A stretch of DNA of 14,135 bases, taken from assembly GCA_003552565.1 (NCBI GenBank), contig PUNB01000002.1, forward strand, positions 1-14,135, given 5' to 3'. The position numbers and the translations under genes are program-made. A model generated the notes under the pieces. It saw nothing but the letters and a program-made list of their open reading frames with translations, searched no databases and was not told the DNA's origin. Positions 6,692 to 14,028 of this stretch are shown here, piece by piece (position 1 is the stretch's first letter; each line of letters starts with the position of its first letter). Origin of the DNA: Lentisphaerota bacterium (GTDB lineage Bacteria; Verrucomicrobiota; Lentisphaeria; Oligosphaerales; PUNB01).

Positions 6692-7702
6692 ATGCAGGAT
6701 ATTACTGAGAACCGCAAAACCAAACAAGAAAAAACCGTGACTGACCCCATGCCGACCCGAATAAACCATCCCGAATCAATCCCCTTCCCCTCCGTGGCCA
6801 TTGCCGGACTGGGGCTCCTGGGCGGCGCCCTGGGATTAAGTCTGAAGAAAAACATGGGAGCAAAAAAGGTCCTAGGCTGGGCCAGACGTCAGGAATCAAT
6901 CGCAGAGGCGCAGCGGGCGGGAGCCATTGATCACGGATCAACTAACCTCAATGAAGTACTGCCGGAAGCGGATTTAACCGTAGTCTGTCTGCCAGTGAAC
7001 ACCACTATCAGTTTCTGTCAACGCAACGCCGGTTTATGGAAAAGCGGCTGTCTGGTTACCGATGTCGCCAGCACCAAAGTCCGGGTGGTGGATGAAATCA
7101 CTCCCGTACTTCAAGAAAAAGGGATTGGATTCCTCGGCAGTCATCCAATGGCCGGCTCCGAAAAATCCGGCTTCGCCGCCGCTTATCCGGAGTTGTATAA
7201 CAATGCCGCGGTTATCATCACCCCCACGCCGGATACACCCGAAGATTGGCGGCATGCACTATGCCGATTCTGGCATCTTCAAGGAGCCCGCACTTTCTGC
7301 CTGACTCCATCGGAACATGACGCGCTGACGGCACGCACCAGCCACTTGCCGCACCTGCTGGCTCCGGCCCTGGTGCGCACGGCGCTGCAAAAAGATCCCC
7401 GCCATTACGCCACCGCCGGATCCTTCCGAGACATGACCAGAATCGCCGCTGGCTCCCCTGAAATGTGGCTGGATATATTTGAACACAATCAACAGGAAAT
7501 ACTGGCGGCATTAAGTGAATTTCAAAACGAACTCAGCGTCTTCAGTGAAGCCCTGCGCCACCAAGACTGGAAGACTCTGGCGGAAAACCTCCGTCAGTGT
7601 CGGCAAATGAGGATCGACTGGCAGGAAGAACAACAGACGAAGGGTGGAACGAAGAGTACGACGAAGTGTTTAGAAGAAAGGCGTGGAGGCCATGACACTT
7701 AA
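6692..7702 (+). CDS. tyrA: Prephenate dehydrogenase (TyrA-type, NAD-dependent)
   Basis: The enzyme oxidatively decarboxylates prephenate (or arogenate; the substrate preference cannot be told here) on the way to tyrosine. With the ATG at 6692 it has 336 residues. The Rossmann NAD motif GLGLLG is at 39-44. TDVASTKVRVVDEI leads into GSHPMAGSEKSG at 149-160, whose H151 is the conserved catalytic histidine. SHLPH and the AGSFRDMTRIAAGSPEMWLDIF segment of the helical dimerisation domain follow. No ACT regulatory domain or fused chorismate mutase is present. The start is uncertain: GTG at 6683 and ATG at 6749 (22 residues before the family core begins) are also possible. The last 20 or so residues (TKGGTKSTTKCLEERRGGHDT) are low complexity, encoded by a 12-bp periodic stretch, and unlike normal TyrA tails. 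Spacers on both sides carry the same repeat element. Codon use is like the neighbours. Confidence 0.94.
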   Translation: MQDITENRKTKQEKTVTDPMPTRINHPESIPFPSVAIAGLGLLGGALGLSLKKNMGAKKVLGWARRQESIAEAQRAGAIDHGSTNLNEVLPEADLTVVCLPVNTTISFCQRNAGLWKSGCLVTDVASTKVRVVDEITPVLQEKGIGFLGSHPMAGSEKSGFAAAYPELYNNAAVIITPTPDTPEDWRHALCRFWHLQGARTFCLTPSEHDALTARTSHLPHLLAPALVRTALQKDPRHYATAGSFRDMTRIAAGSPEMWLDIFEHNQQEILAALSEFQNELSVFSEALRHQDWKTLAENLRQCRQMRIDWQEEQQTKGGTKSTTKCLEERRGGHDT

Positions 7703-7793
7703 TCCCGCACTTCATCGCACACGTAAGCCCACCCTTAACCTGATTAATTCATGCGAATTCGGCCATGCTGTTTTTGTTTTGAACAGAAGTTAA
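7692..7793 (+). other. Short frame overlapping the end of tyrA; possible remnant start of a lost gene
   Basis: ATG at 7692 lies just after GGAGG (7685-7689) and overlaps the tyrA end by 11 nt, an arrangement typical of a coupled downstream gene. The frame encodes 33 residues beginning MTLNPALHRTRKPTLN, then enters repeat element B at 7736 and stops at 7791. I do not recognise the peptide. It may be the beginning of a former operon gene cut off by the repeat, or chance. Confidence 0.2.
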
Positions 7794-8005
7794 CTAAGGC
7801 AACAAAGAAAAGGAAAATTTCGGGGATAGAATACTTCGTTTTCTTCGTTTCCTTCTGTAAAAACTGCTTTTTGTGGCGGACGACAAACTTGGCTCGTGAA
7901 TTATTCAGGTTAGTTGGTTACGCTTAAACCACATGCTTCGTCGATATTGAGTATGAAAGACGACCACAATGTGCCACAAATTCTGCTGACGAGGCAAAAA
8001 GTTGA
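7703..8005. other. 303-nt spacer between tyrA and dxs, mostly a repeat-derived element
   Basis: No gene is apparent here. Most of the spacer is the inverted-repeat-bounded element B (7736-7912). The last 90 nt contain nothing I recognise except GAGG at 7991-7994, a possible ribosome binding site 11 nt before the dxs ATG. A promoter for dxs may be here, but no good -35/-10 pair stood out. Confidence 0.5.
7736..7912. repeat. Palindromic intergenic element, copy B, with 15-bp imperfect terminal inverted repeats
   Basis: The left arm TAACCTGATTAATTC (7736-7750) is the inverse of GAATTATTCAGGTTA (7898-7912) at 14 of 15 positions, and the arms enclose 147 nt. The left end continues into ATGCGAATTCGGCCA and shares 26 of 27 nt with copy A before tyrA. 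The right end (CGTGAATTATTCAGG) also resembles the right end of copy A (CGCAAATTATCAGG). The interior, read on the minus strand, includes a purine-rich GAAGGAAACGAAGAAAACG patch. No transposase frame is present and I see no target-site duplication. It resembles a MITE- or REP-like non-autonomous element. Confidence 0.55.
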
Positions 8006-9946
8006 ATGACAACGGACAAAAATGAGGAATGGAACGAGACCGAAATGCCGAACACAGACAAACCGCTGCTCGCGGCAACGAACCATCCGGGTGATCTGCG
8101 TAAACTTTCTCTCGACCAGCTCTCAGTTCTGGCAGGTGAAATCCGCCGCGAACTGATTGAGGTGATCGCGGATAATGGCGGCCACTTGGCTTCCAATCTG
8201 GGAGCTGTGGAATTGACTATTTCCCTGCTCCGAGTTTTTGGAGAGGATGAAGATAGAATCGTCTGGGACACAGGGCATCAGGCGTACACCTATAAACTGC
8301 TCACCGGACGGCGGGAATTATTTAAAAAACTGCGCCAAAACCAGGGATGCTGCGGTTTTCTCTCACGCGAAGAAAGTCAGTTCGATGTCTTCGGCGCCGG
8401 TCACGCGGGCACCGCCATTTCCGCCGCCACCGGTGTGGCCGCGGCAAGAGAGCGGATGAATACCGGCGGCAGAGTGCTGGCGGTGGTCGGAGACGGAGCT
8501 TTGGGCTGCGGAACTTCTCTGGAAGGGCTGAACAGTGTTATTGAAACGACAAATCGACTTATGGTCGTCCTTAACGATAACAAAATGTCGATTTCACCGA
8601 ACGTCGGCGCTCTTTCACGCTACCTGAATCGAATCATCTCTGACCGGCGTTATAATCGAGTTAAATCAGCGATTTCCAGAACCATCGAACGAATCCCAGG
8701 GATTGGCCATTGCCTGCATCGACTGTTGCACAGAGCTCAGGAAAGCGCCAAATACATGCTGGTGGACGCGGTGTTTTTTGAAGAACTGGGATTCCGTTAC
8801 ATCGGCCCCCTGGACGGGCACGACATTAACCAGCTGGTCGCCACCCTCGAGCGCGTAAAACCGCTGGACACTCAGCCGCTGCTGATCCATGTCCTCACCG
8901 AAAAAGGACGCGGCTACGAACCGGCGGAGAAAGATCCGGCCGGCTATCACGGTCTGGGCGGCTTTGATCCCGAAACCGGCAAAGCGAAAACAGCTTGTGC
9001 CAATGATACCTCCCCCGCCAAATGTTCTTTCGGCGACGGACTGGGAGAACATTTGTGCCGGATGATGAATGAAAATTCCCGCATTGTCGCCATCACCGCC
9101 GGCATGTGCGACGGCACCGGGCTCGGACAAGTGCGCAAGCGGCATCAACAGCGCTTTTTTGATGTCGGCATAGCGGAAGAACACGCCGCGATCTTCGCCG
9201 CCGGCATGGCGACTCAAGGTTACCGGCCGGTGGTGGCCATTTACGCCAGCTTCATGCAGAGAGCGCTTGATTACGCCTTCCATGACGCGGCATTGCAGAA
9301 TCTTCCCGTCGTCTTCTGCCTGGACCGGGCAGGAGCGGTTCCCGACGGCCCGACTCATCACGGTATTCATGACCTGGGTTTCTGGCAAAGCATTCCGAAC
9401 ATCACCGTTATGCAGCCGATGGATATCAACGAGCTGCGAGCTATGCTGCAATACGCAATGGAACTCGAAGGCACTTGTGTAATTCGTTATCCGAAATGTG
9501 ACAATGCCGCCTCAATAAATCAGGAAACAAGCGTTCCTGCGTTGCGACCGGAACAGCCTGTCACGGTGCGATCCGGCACCGATGTCGCCTTGTGGTGTTT
9601 GGGCTATGAAGTAAAGACAGGCATCGAAACAGCTGACATCCTGGCGCGCTCCGGCATTCAGGCGAGTGTAGTCAATCCGCGTTTTATCGTTCCGTTCGAC
9701 GATAAACTATTGAAGTCCCAGGCTTCGGCCATGCCGATTGTCACGATTGAAGATCACTGTCTGGATGGAGGTCTGGCCACTCGTGTCAACAGCTCCCTGA
9801 CCGGCGCCGTCGATAGCGAAACCTTGAATTTCGGCTGGCCCTCGCGCCGGACAGTCCCCTGGGGCGATGTCAGAGAATTGCGCCGGCAGTTTGGGCTCGA
9901 CAGCGAAAGCGTTGCCGGCCGCGTGAAAGAATGGTTACATAAATAA
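8006..9946 (+). CDS. dxs: 1-deoxy-D-xylulose-5-phosphate synthase
   Basis: This thiamine-diphosphate enzyme condenses pyruvate and glyceraldehyde 3-phosphate to DXP, the first step of the MEP isoprenoid pathway (DXP also feeds thiamine and pyridoxal synthesis). The protein has 646 residues, close to the usual 620-650. DLRKLSLDQLSVLAGEIR and GGHLASNLGAVELTI mark the N-terminal domain with its conserved histidine. GDG at 162-164 followed by NDNKMSIS from 190 is the thiamine-diphosphate/Mg site. FDVGIAEEHA at 385-394 carries the catalytic glutamate (E391), followed by QRALDYAFHDAALQNLPVVFCLDRAG and DGPTHHG in the pyrimidine domain, and then a transketolase C-terminal domain. The loop RAGAVPDGPTHH differs slightly from the common RAGxVGxDGxTH. 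ATG at 8045 is an alternative start, because residues 1-13 are low complexity and the family core begins near residue 28. Confidence 0.96.
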   Translation: MTTDKNEEWNETEMPNTDKPLLAATNHPGDLRKLSLDQLSVLAGEIRRELIEVIADNGGHLASNLGAVELTISLLRVFGEDEDRIVWDTGHQAYTYKLLTGRRELFKKLRQNQGCCGFLSREESQFDVFGAGHAGTAISAATGVAAARERMNTGGRVLAVVGDGALGCGTSLEGLNSVIETTNRLMVVLNDNKMSISPNVGALSRYLNRIISDRRYNRVKSAISRTIERIPGIGHCLHRLLHRAQESAKYMLVDAVFFEELGFRYIGPLDGHDINQLVATLERVKPLDTQPLLIHVLTEKGRGYEPAEKDPAGYHGLGGFDPETGKAKTACANDTSPAKCSFGDGLGEHLCRMMNENSRIVAITAGMCDGTGLGQVRKRHQQRFFDVGIAEEHAAIFAAGMATQGYRPVVAIYASFMQRALDYAFHDAALQNLPVVFCLDRAGAVPDGPTHHGIHDLGFWQSIPNITVMQPMDINELRAMLQYAMELEGTCVIRYPKCDNAASINQETSVPALRPEQPVTVRSGTDVALWCLGYEVKTGIETADILARSGIQASVVNPRFIVPFDDKLLKSQASAMPIVTIEDHCLDGGLATRVNSSLTGAVDSETLNFGWPSRRTVPWGDVRELRRQFGLDSESVAGRVKEWLHK

Positions 9947-9995
9947 CATTTACATCATTCGACATAAAAATTACAAATTCAACATAACCATATAC

Positions 9996-10002
9996 GGGAG
10001 GT
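9996..10002 (+). promoter_or_regulatory. Strong ribosome binding site that fixes a TTG start
   Basis: GGGAGGT is a near-perfect Shine-Dalgarno sequence, and its GGAGG core ends 5 nt before TTG at 10007. It is the strongest ribosome binding site in the window and supports the TTG start of the following membrane protein gene, which has no other start codon nearby in frame. Confidence 0.75.
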
Positions 10003-10006
10003 CGTT

Positions 10007-10516
10007 TTGTTTCTATTAATACTGCTGATTTGGGCCATTGTGATTTTCAGCCTTAGGGTAACCGTTTTCGGCAACCCTCTGGAGAAACTGACTCGGAAAC
10101 ATGAGCCGGAAATGCTGCAGCGTCTGGATCAGAAAATGACGGAGCAAACCGTTCCAGAAGACCTGAACACTCCGGAAACGGATTTTGTTCAGCGCTTTTC
10201 GCGGCTCGCCATGCTTGAGCTGGGGGTTCTGATTCTGGAAGTGGGAATTCTGCTTTTCTTTATTCTGGGCTGGGAGTTCGAATATAAATTTTACTATTGG
10301 CTCTGTATTTTTCTGCTGACAAAAAACGCTCTTGCATTCGGTCTCAGCTGGAGTTATTCACGCAAGCTGAAAGAAGAAGAGGGTCTTTTCAGTCATCTTT
10401 TAAATCTACCTCCGTGGATCGTCTGGGCGGATCGCATTTCCTCTCTGTTTTCCGCGGCCGGCATGTTGCTGCTGGTTCTGAAAGTATCCGGTATATGGCC
10501 CGCTGAAAACGTATAA
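10007..10516 (+). CDS. Unrecognised small integral membrane protein (four predicted helices)
   Basis: This 169-residue protein is not from a family I recognise. Hydrophobic helices are visible near residues 2-17, 68-90, 94-114 and 138-160. The polar segment 24-66 is rich in Glu, Lys and Thr and lies between helices 1 and 2, and a basic/acidic loop (117-130) lies between helices 3 and 4. There are no catalytic-looking motifs. The TTG start is supported by GGGAGGT just upstream. The stop TAA overlaps the holA ATG by one base (TAATG), so holA is probably translated by coupling to this gene. It follows dxs after 60 nt. Its place in a housekeeping run suggests a constitutive envelope role, but nothing in the sequence says which. 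Confidence 0.88.
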   Translation: MFLLILLIWAIVIFSLRVTVFGNPLEKLTRKHEPEMLQRLDQKMTEQTVPEDLNTPETDFVQRFSRLAMLELGVLILEVGILLFFILGWEFEYKFYYWLCIFLLTKNALAFGLSWSYSRKLKEEEGLFSHLLNLPPWIVWADRISSLFSAAGMLLLVLKVSGIWPAENV

Positions 10517-11637
10517 TGACAATTTTGTCCAGCCAATCAAATTTATACCTGATAACCGGTACTGACACCGGAGAAATCGAGGCTGCCGCCAAAAAACTGG
10601 CAAGCAAACTCACTGGCGACGATCCGGATCCCTTCCTTTGCGACACGATCATCGAATCCGATACTATATCGCCGCAGGCAGCTCTGAAGCAGACGATTGA
10701 CTCAATCCAGTCTCCCCCTTTTTTCGGCGGTCAAAAAACCGTCTGGCTGAAAAACACCAGCGCTTTCGAAGAAGAGAATAAAACCGGCGTCTGGGGTGAA
10801 CTTTACGAACGACTCTACTCGCTTATTGAACAGGGTGTCCCTGAAGACATTCAACTGATTTTGAGCGGTGCCAAGGCGGACCGGCGAAAAAAACTATATA
10901 AACTCTGCGAAAAACACGGTTCAGTTTTCAGTTATGAAAAACCGGACATAAACCGGTCAGGCTGGGAGCAAAAAATGAGTACGGCGGTCGAGCGCAGAGC
11001 CGAAGACATGGGGATGCGCCTTCAAGCACCAGCGATTCAGCACCTTGTGCAATCCATCGGCTCCAATACCTCACTCATAGAACCGGAGCTGGAAAAGCTT
11101 TTCGCCTTTCATGGTTATTCGGAAAAACCGGTGCCTCTGGAAACTGCCCGGCAGGTGTGCCGGGGAGATGGAGAAAACAGCGCCTGGGCAATGCGAGACG
11201 CCATGGGCAGCCGCCGGCTGGATGAAGTCTTGGCCTTGAGCAAGTCCACTCTCGAAGCCAGCCGCGATCAGAAACGCGATGTCATGGGAATGATCCGCCA
11301 GACCTCAGATCATTTTTTCATTCTGCTGCAAATTATTTTACTCATGCGCATTCTGAAAACAAAGTCACCTGACCGGCTTTCATCTCTAGTCAAAAACATG
11401 GACGATACCAACAAACAACAGTGGGCGGACAAAGGTTTTGAAATAATCAGATTCCATCCTTATAGGCTGAAAATGGCCGCCAAGCAGGCGGTCAATTACC
11501 ATGGACAGGAACTTGTTCAGGCGGTTAAAATTCTGCGCGACGCCTATTGGGAAATAATCACCACCTCCGCCTCCAGCCAAGTTTTATGGGAGGAAACCGC
11601 CCTGAAAATTATTCAAAAAAAGGAAATCATGACATGA
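10516..11637 (+). CDS. holA: DNA polymerase III delta subunit
   Basis: HolA is the wrench subunit of the clamp loader that opens the beta sliding clamp at the replication fork. This copy has 373 residues, slightly longer than the usual 330-345. The divergent but characteristic pattern is present: YLITGTDTGEIEAAAKKL at the N-terminus in place of a Walker motif, SPPFFGGQKTVWLKN near 71-85 (the usual 'sxPlFg..rlv.lkn' block), SLIEPELEKL in the second domain, and RFHPYRLKMAAKQAVNYHGQELVQAVKIL in the C-terminal collar domain. The assignment rests on this motif order, since the family is poorly conserved. The start overlaps the preceding stop by one base and its TGA overlaps the argH ATG by 4 nt, so it is embedded in a coupled operon. 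Confidence 0.87.
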   Translation: MTILSSQSNLYLITGTDTGEIEAAAKKLASKLTGDDPDPFLCDTIIESDTISPQAALKQTIDSIQSPPFFGGQKTVWLKNTSAFEEENKTGVWGELYERLYSLIEQGVPEDIQLILSGAKADRRKKLYKLCEKHGSVFSYEKPDINRSGWEQKMSTAVERRAEDMGMRLQAPAIQHLVQSIGSNTSLIEPELEKLFAFHGYSEKPVPLETARQVCRGDGENSAWAMRDAMGSRRLDEVLALSKSTLEASRDQKRDVMGMIRQTSDHFFILLQIILLMRILKTKSPDRLSSLVKNMDDTNKQQWADKGFEIIRFHPYRLKMAAKQAVNYHGQELVQAVKILRDAYWEIITTSASSQVLWEETALKIIQKKEIMT

Positions 11638-13004
11638 GCCTGTGGAACGGCAGATTCCGCTCTGGAACCGATCAGAGAGCGGCACTTTATTCGGCCTCTA
11701 TTGATTTTGATAAACGCCTTTACAAACAGGACATTGAAGGCAGCATCGCCCACGCCGAAATGCTCGTCGAAGCCGATGTTATCACCTCCGAAGAGGCGGA
11801 GATGATAAAAAAGAGTCTGCGCGACATCGAAACCCGCATAGAAAAAGGTGTTTTCCAATTCGACCATCAACTGGAAGACATCCACATGAACATCGAACAG
11901 GCGCTGATCAACGACATCGGCGAGGTCGGAGCGAAGCTGCACAGCGGCCGCAGCCGCAATGATCAGATAGCCACGGATGAACGACTTTATCTACGGGAAG
12001 CCAATGACAGATTGAGCCAGTCCCTGCAGGATCTTCAAACCGCCCTCTTCTCCGCCGCCGAGCGTTTCCAGCACCTGATACTTCCCGGCTTCACCCATCT
12101 ACAGCACGCCCAGCCGGTACCACTGGCTCATCACCTGCTGGCCTATGTGGAAATGTTCGAAAGAGACCGACAGCGCCTAACCGACACGCGCCAGCGCATC
12201 AATGTGCTGCCGCTCGGCTCCGGCGCCCTGGCTGGATCAACTCTGCCGCTCAACCGACAGACCGTGGCCGACAAACTCGGCTTCGACTCTCTCAGCCGCA
12301 ACAGCATGGATGCCGTCTCCGACCGGGATTACATCATCGAAACCCTTTCCGCCCTGGCGATTATCGCCATGCACTGTTCCCGGCTGGCGGAAGACATCAT
12401 TATCTGGGCCTCCCAGGAATTCGCTTTTATTGAATTGGATGACGCTTTCTGCACCGGTTCCAGCTTGATGCCGCAGAAAAAAAACCCTGACCTGGCTGAA
12501 CTTAGCCGCGGTAAAACCGGCCGGGTTTACGGAGCCTTGGTCGGCGCCCTGACCTTGATGAAAGGACTGCCGATGACCTATAACCGGGATTTACAGGAAG
12601 ACAAAGAAGGGCTTTTCGATGCTTTGGACACGGTCGGTTCGACCCTGGAAATACTGGCTCCCATGATATCTTCGGCGCGGTTCAACGGCAACAGGATGCG
12701 GGAAGCTGCGCAAGATCCGGCGCTCATGGCCACCGACTTGGCAGAATGGCTGGTGAACCGGAAGGTGCCCTTCCGAGAGGCGCATCGTCAAGTCGGCAGG
12801 CTGGTTGGATACTGCCGGGAAAAAGGCCGTCCGCTGAACCGAATCACCCTGGAGGAAATGCGGCTGATTATTCCTTCGGCCGAAGAAGAATGTTTGAACC
12901 TGTTTGATCCGCAGTCAAGTATCGACAGACGCGACCTGCCAGGCGGCGCCGCCATGTCTCAAGTCCAGAGTCAATTGCGTTTCTGGCGGCAAAAATTAAC
13001 CTGA
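11634..13004 (+). CDS. argH: Argininosuccinate lyase
   Basis: ArgH splits argininosuccinate into arginine and fumarate, the last step of arginine synthesis, as a cytoplasmic homotetramer of the fumarase/aspartase superfamily. The product has 456 residues, the normal length. It opens with LWNGRFRSGTDQRAALYSAS and has HSGRSRNDQIATD around residue 105 and GFTHLQHAQPV with H155. The fumarate lyase signature GSSLMPQKKNPD has serine pair S276-S277, one of which is the catalytic acid in the mobile loop. ATG at 11634 is chosen because AGGA (11621-11624) precedes it by 9 nt and the family start MxLWxGRF follows directly. The frame is open upstream but that part lies inside holA. It overlaps holA by 4 nt and trmL starts 2 nt after its stop. 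No other arg genes are nearby. Confidence 0.97.
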   Translation: MSLWNGRFRSGTDQRAALYSASIDFDKRLYKQDIEGSIAHAEMLVEADVITSEEAEMIKKSLRDIETRIEKGVFQFDHQLEDIHMNIEQALINDIGEVGAKLHSGRSRNDQIATDERLYLREANDRLSQSLQDLQTALFSAAERFQHLILPGFTHLQHAQPVPLAHHLLAYVEMFERDRQRLTDTRQRINVLPLGSGALAGSTLPLNRQTVADKLGFDSLSRNSMDAVSDRDYIIETLSALAIIAMHCSRLAEDIIIWASQEFAFIELDDAFCTGSSLMPQKKNPDLAELSRGKTGRVYGALVGALTLMKGLPMTYNRDLQEDKEGLFDALDTVGSTLEILAPMISSARFNGNRMREAAQDPALMATDLAEWLVNRKVPFREAHRQVGRLVGYCREKGRPLNRITLEEMRLIIPSAEEECLNLFDPQSSIDRRDLPGGAAMSQVQSQLRFWRQKLT

Positions 13005-13006
13005 AC

Positions 13007-13477
13007 ATGCTTAACATTGTTTTAATCGCTCCGGAGATCCCCCAGAACACCGGCAATATCGGCAGGCTGTGCGTTAATAGTGAGGCCCGTTTACACCTGA
13101 TCGAACCATTGGGTTTTTCGCTGGCACAACCCCGCCTGCGACGAGCCGGGCTCGACTACTGGCCGCATCTGCACTGGAGTGTACATCCAGACTGGCGGAC
13201 TTTCGAATCACTCTTTCCCGCCGAAAAACTTTTCTTCCTCAGCACCAAAGGAGAACGGAACTTCTACGAAGCCTCTTTTTCCGCCGGAGATTGTTTAATC
13301 TTCGGCAATGAAAGCAGCGGCTTGCCGGAGGATTTATATACCCGTTATCAGGATAAACTGTACCACCTCCCGATGGTCGGAAAGCACTGCCGCAGCCTGA
13401 ACCTGGCCAACAGCGTCGCCGCCGCCCTGTATGAAGCACTGCGCCAAATTCACGGCTGGGGCACAAGGAAACATTAA
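13007..13477 (+). CDS. trmL: tRNA (cytidine/uridine-34-2'-O)-methyltransferase, TrmL type
   Basis: This SPOUT-class enzyme methylates the ribose of the wobble nucleotide 34 in certain leucine tRNAs using S-adenosylmethionine. It has 156 residues, the normal size of YibK/TrmL proteins, which consist of the trefoil-knot domain only. Motifs are clear: PEIPQNTGNIGRLC at 9-22, LIEPLGF and RLRRAGLDYW at 31-52, FGNESSGLP at 99-107 (motif 2 with E102), and RSLNLANSVAAALYEALRQ from 129 (motif 3, the knot and cofactor site). The start lies 2 nt after the argH stop with no ribosome binding site of its own, so translation probably depends on argH. The neighbour after it is a broken gene on the opposite strand, so this is likely the last gene of the operon. 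No clear terminator follows. Confidence 0.95.
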   Translation: MLNIVLIAPEIPQNTGNIGRLCVNSEARLHLIEPLGFSLAQPRLRRAGLDYWPHLHWSVHPDWRTFESLFPAEKLFFLSTKGERNFYEASFSAGDCLIFGNESSGLPEDLYTRYQDKLYHLPMVGKHCRSLNLANSVAAALYEALRQIHGWGTRKH

Positions 13478-13479
13478 AA

Positions 13480-13867
13480 TCATGTTGTGATGATTCTGGG
13501 ATTTACAGTGATAATCACCGCAATGGAAGCGGGCAAAGCGACCAGGATGGGATCAACCACCGGCCAATTAGGATAGCCAGCCAGAATGCTGGTTTTTCCA
13601 TCCGTCAATCTTTGCACCAGACCGATGGCGGCGGCTTCCTGGGCTTTGACGAAAACCAGCCAGAATGAAGTCACCAGAACCGCTCAGCATGGGACTTAAA
13701 ACACGCAACAGGCAGGCCAGAGCCACCCACGAATCGGCAAATCTCCAAGCATAGTGTAAACTCCTTGATTTTTTTCCCAGCGTAAACAGGCGTGAATACG
13801 CCGCCACTGATTCGCCCGGGTGGTGCAGCAGAATATCATATAATAAACGAGAAAAACCGGCAAACAA
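13480..13867 (-). pseudogene. Broken remnant of a sodium:solute symporter (C-terminal part)
   Basis: On the minus strand, 13683-13480 encodes 67 residues beginning AVLVTSFWLVFVKAQEAA, passing through AGYPNWPVVDPILVALP and ending just before a TGA. This order resembles the last two membrane helices of sodium:solute symporter family proteins. An in-frame TGA (13686-13684) immediately precedes this stretch. Further upstream only another frame is open (13867-13568, from a TTG), with hydrophobic pieces such as DSWVALACLLRVLSP. I read this as a transporter gene decayed by at least one frameshift or stop and missing its N-terminal two thirds. The family call rests on the last 67 residues; whether the upstream frame is the same gene is uncertain. 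It is convergent with trmL with no spacing to speak of. Confidence 0.5.
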
Positions 13868-13950
13868 TATAATAATTTTAAGGCATTTAAATCGAATTAA
13901 TAAATATAAATGTTATTATTGAAAACACAAAAATTCACAAAAATATGGAG

Positions 13951-13970
13951 CGGCCGCATCCTCGCGGCCG
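13951..13970. repeat. Perfect GC-rich hairpin
   Basis: CGGCCGC (13951-13957) and GCGGCCG (13964-13970) form a 7-bp fully GC stem around the loop ATCCTC. It stands in an AT-rich spacer and is preceded by ATGGAG. It is not followed by a T-run on either side, so it does not look like a rho-independent terminator. It resembles the short GC palindromes dispersed between genes in some Verrucomicrobiota-related genomes, but that comparison is from memory. Confidence 0.6.
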
Positions 13971-14028
13971 GTACTGTCAAGTTCAACATGAAAAGTAAAT
14001 GACAACATATATTAGCATTGGCGCCTCC

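Noticed and set aside
8666..9451. Minus-strand open frame of 261 codons inside dxs
   Set aside because: It is the antisense of the conserved thiamine-diphosphate enzyme domains and resembles nothing.
13478..13495. Hairpin AATCAT-GTTGTG-ATGATT after trmL as a terminator
   Set aside because: The stem is short and AT-rich, and no T-run follows.
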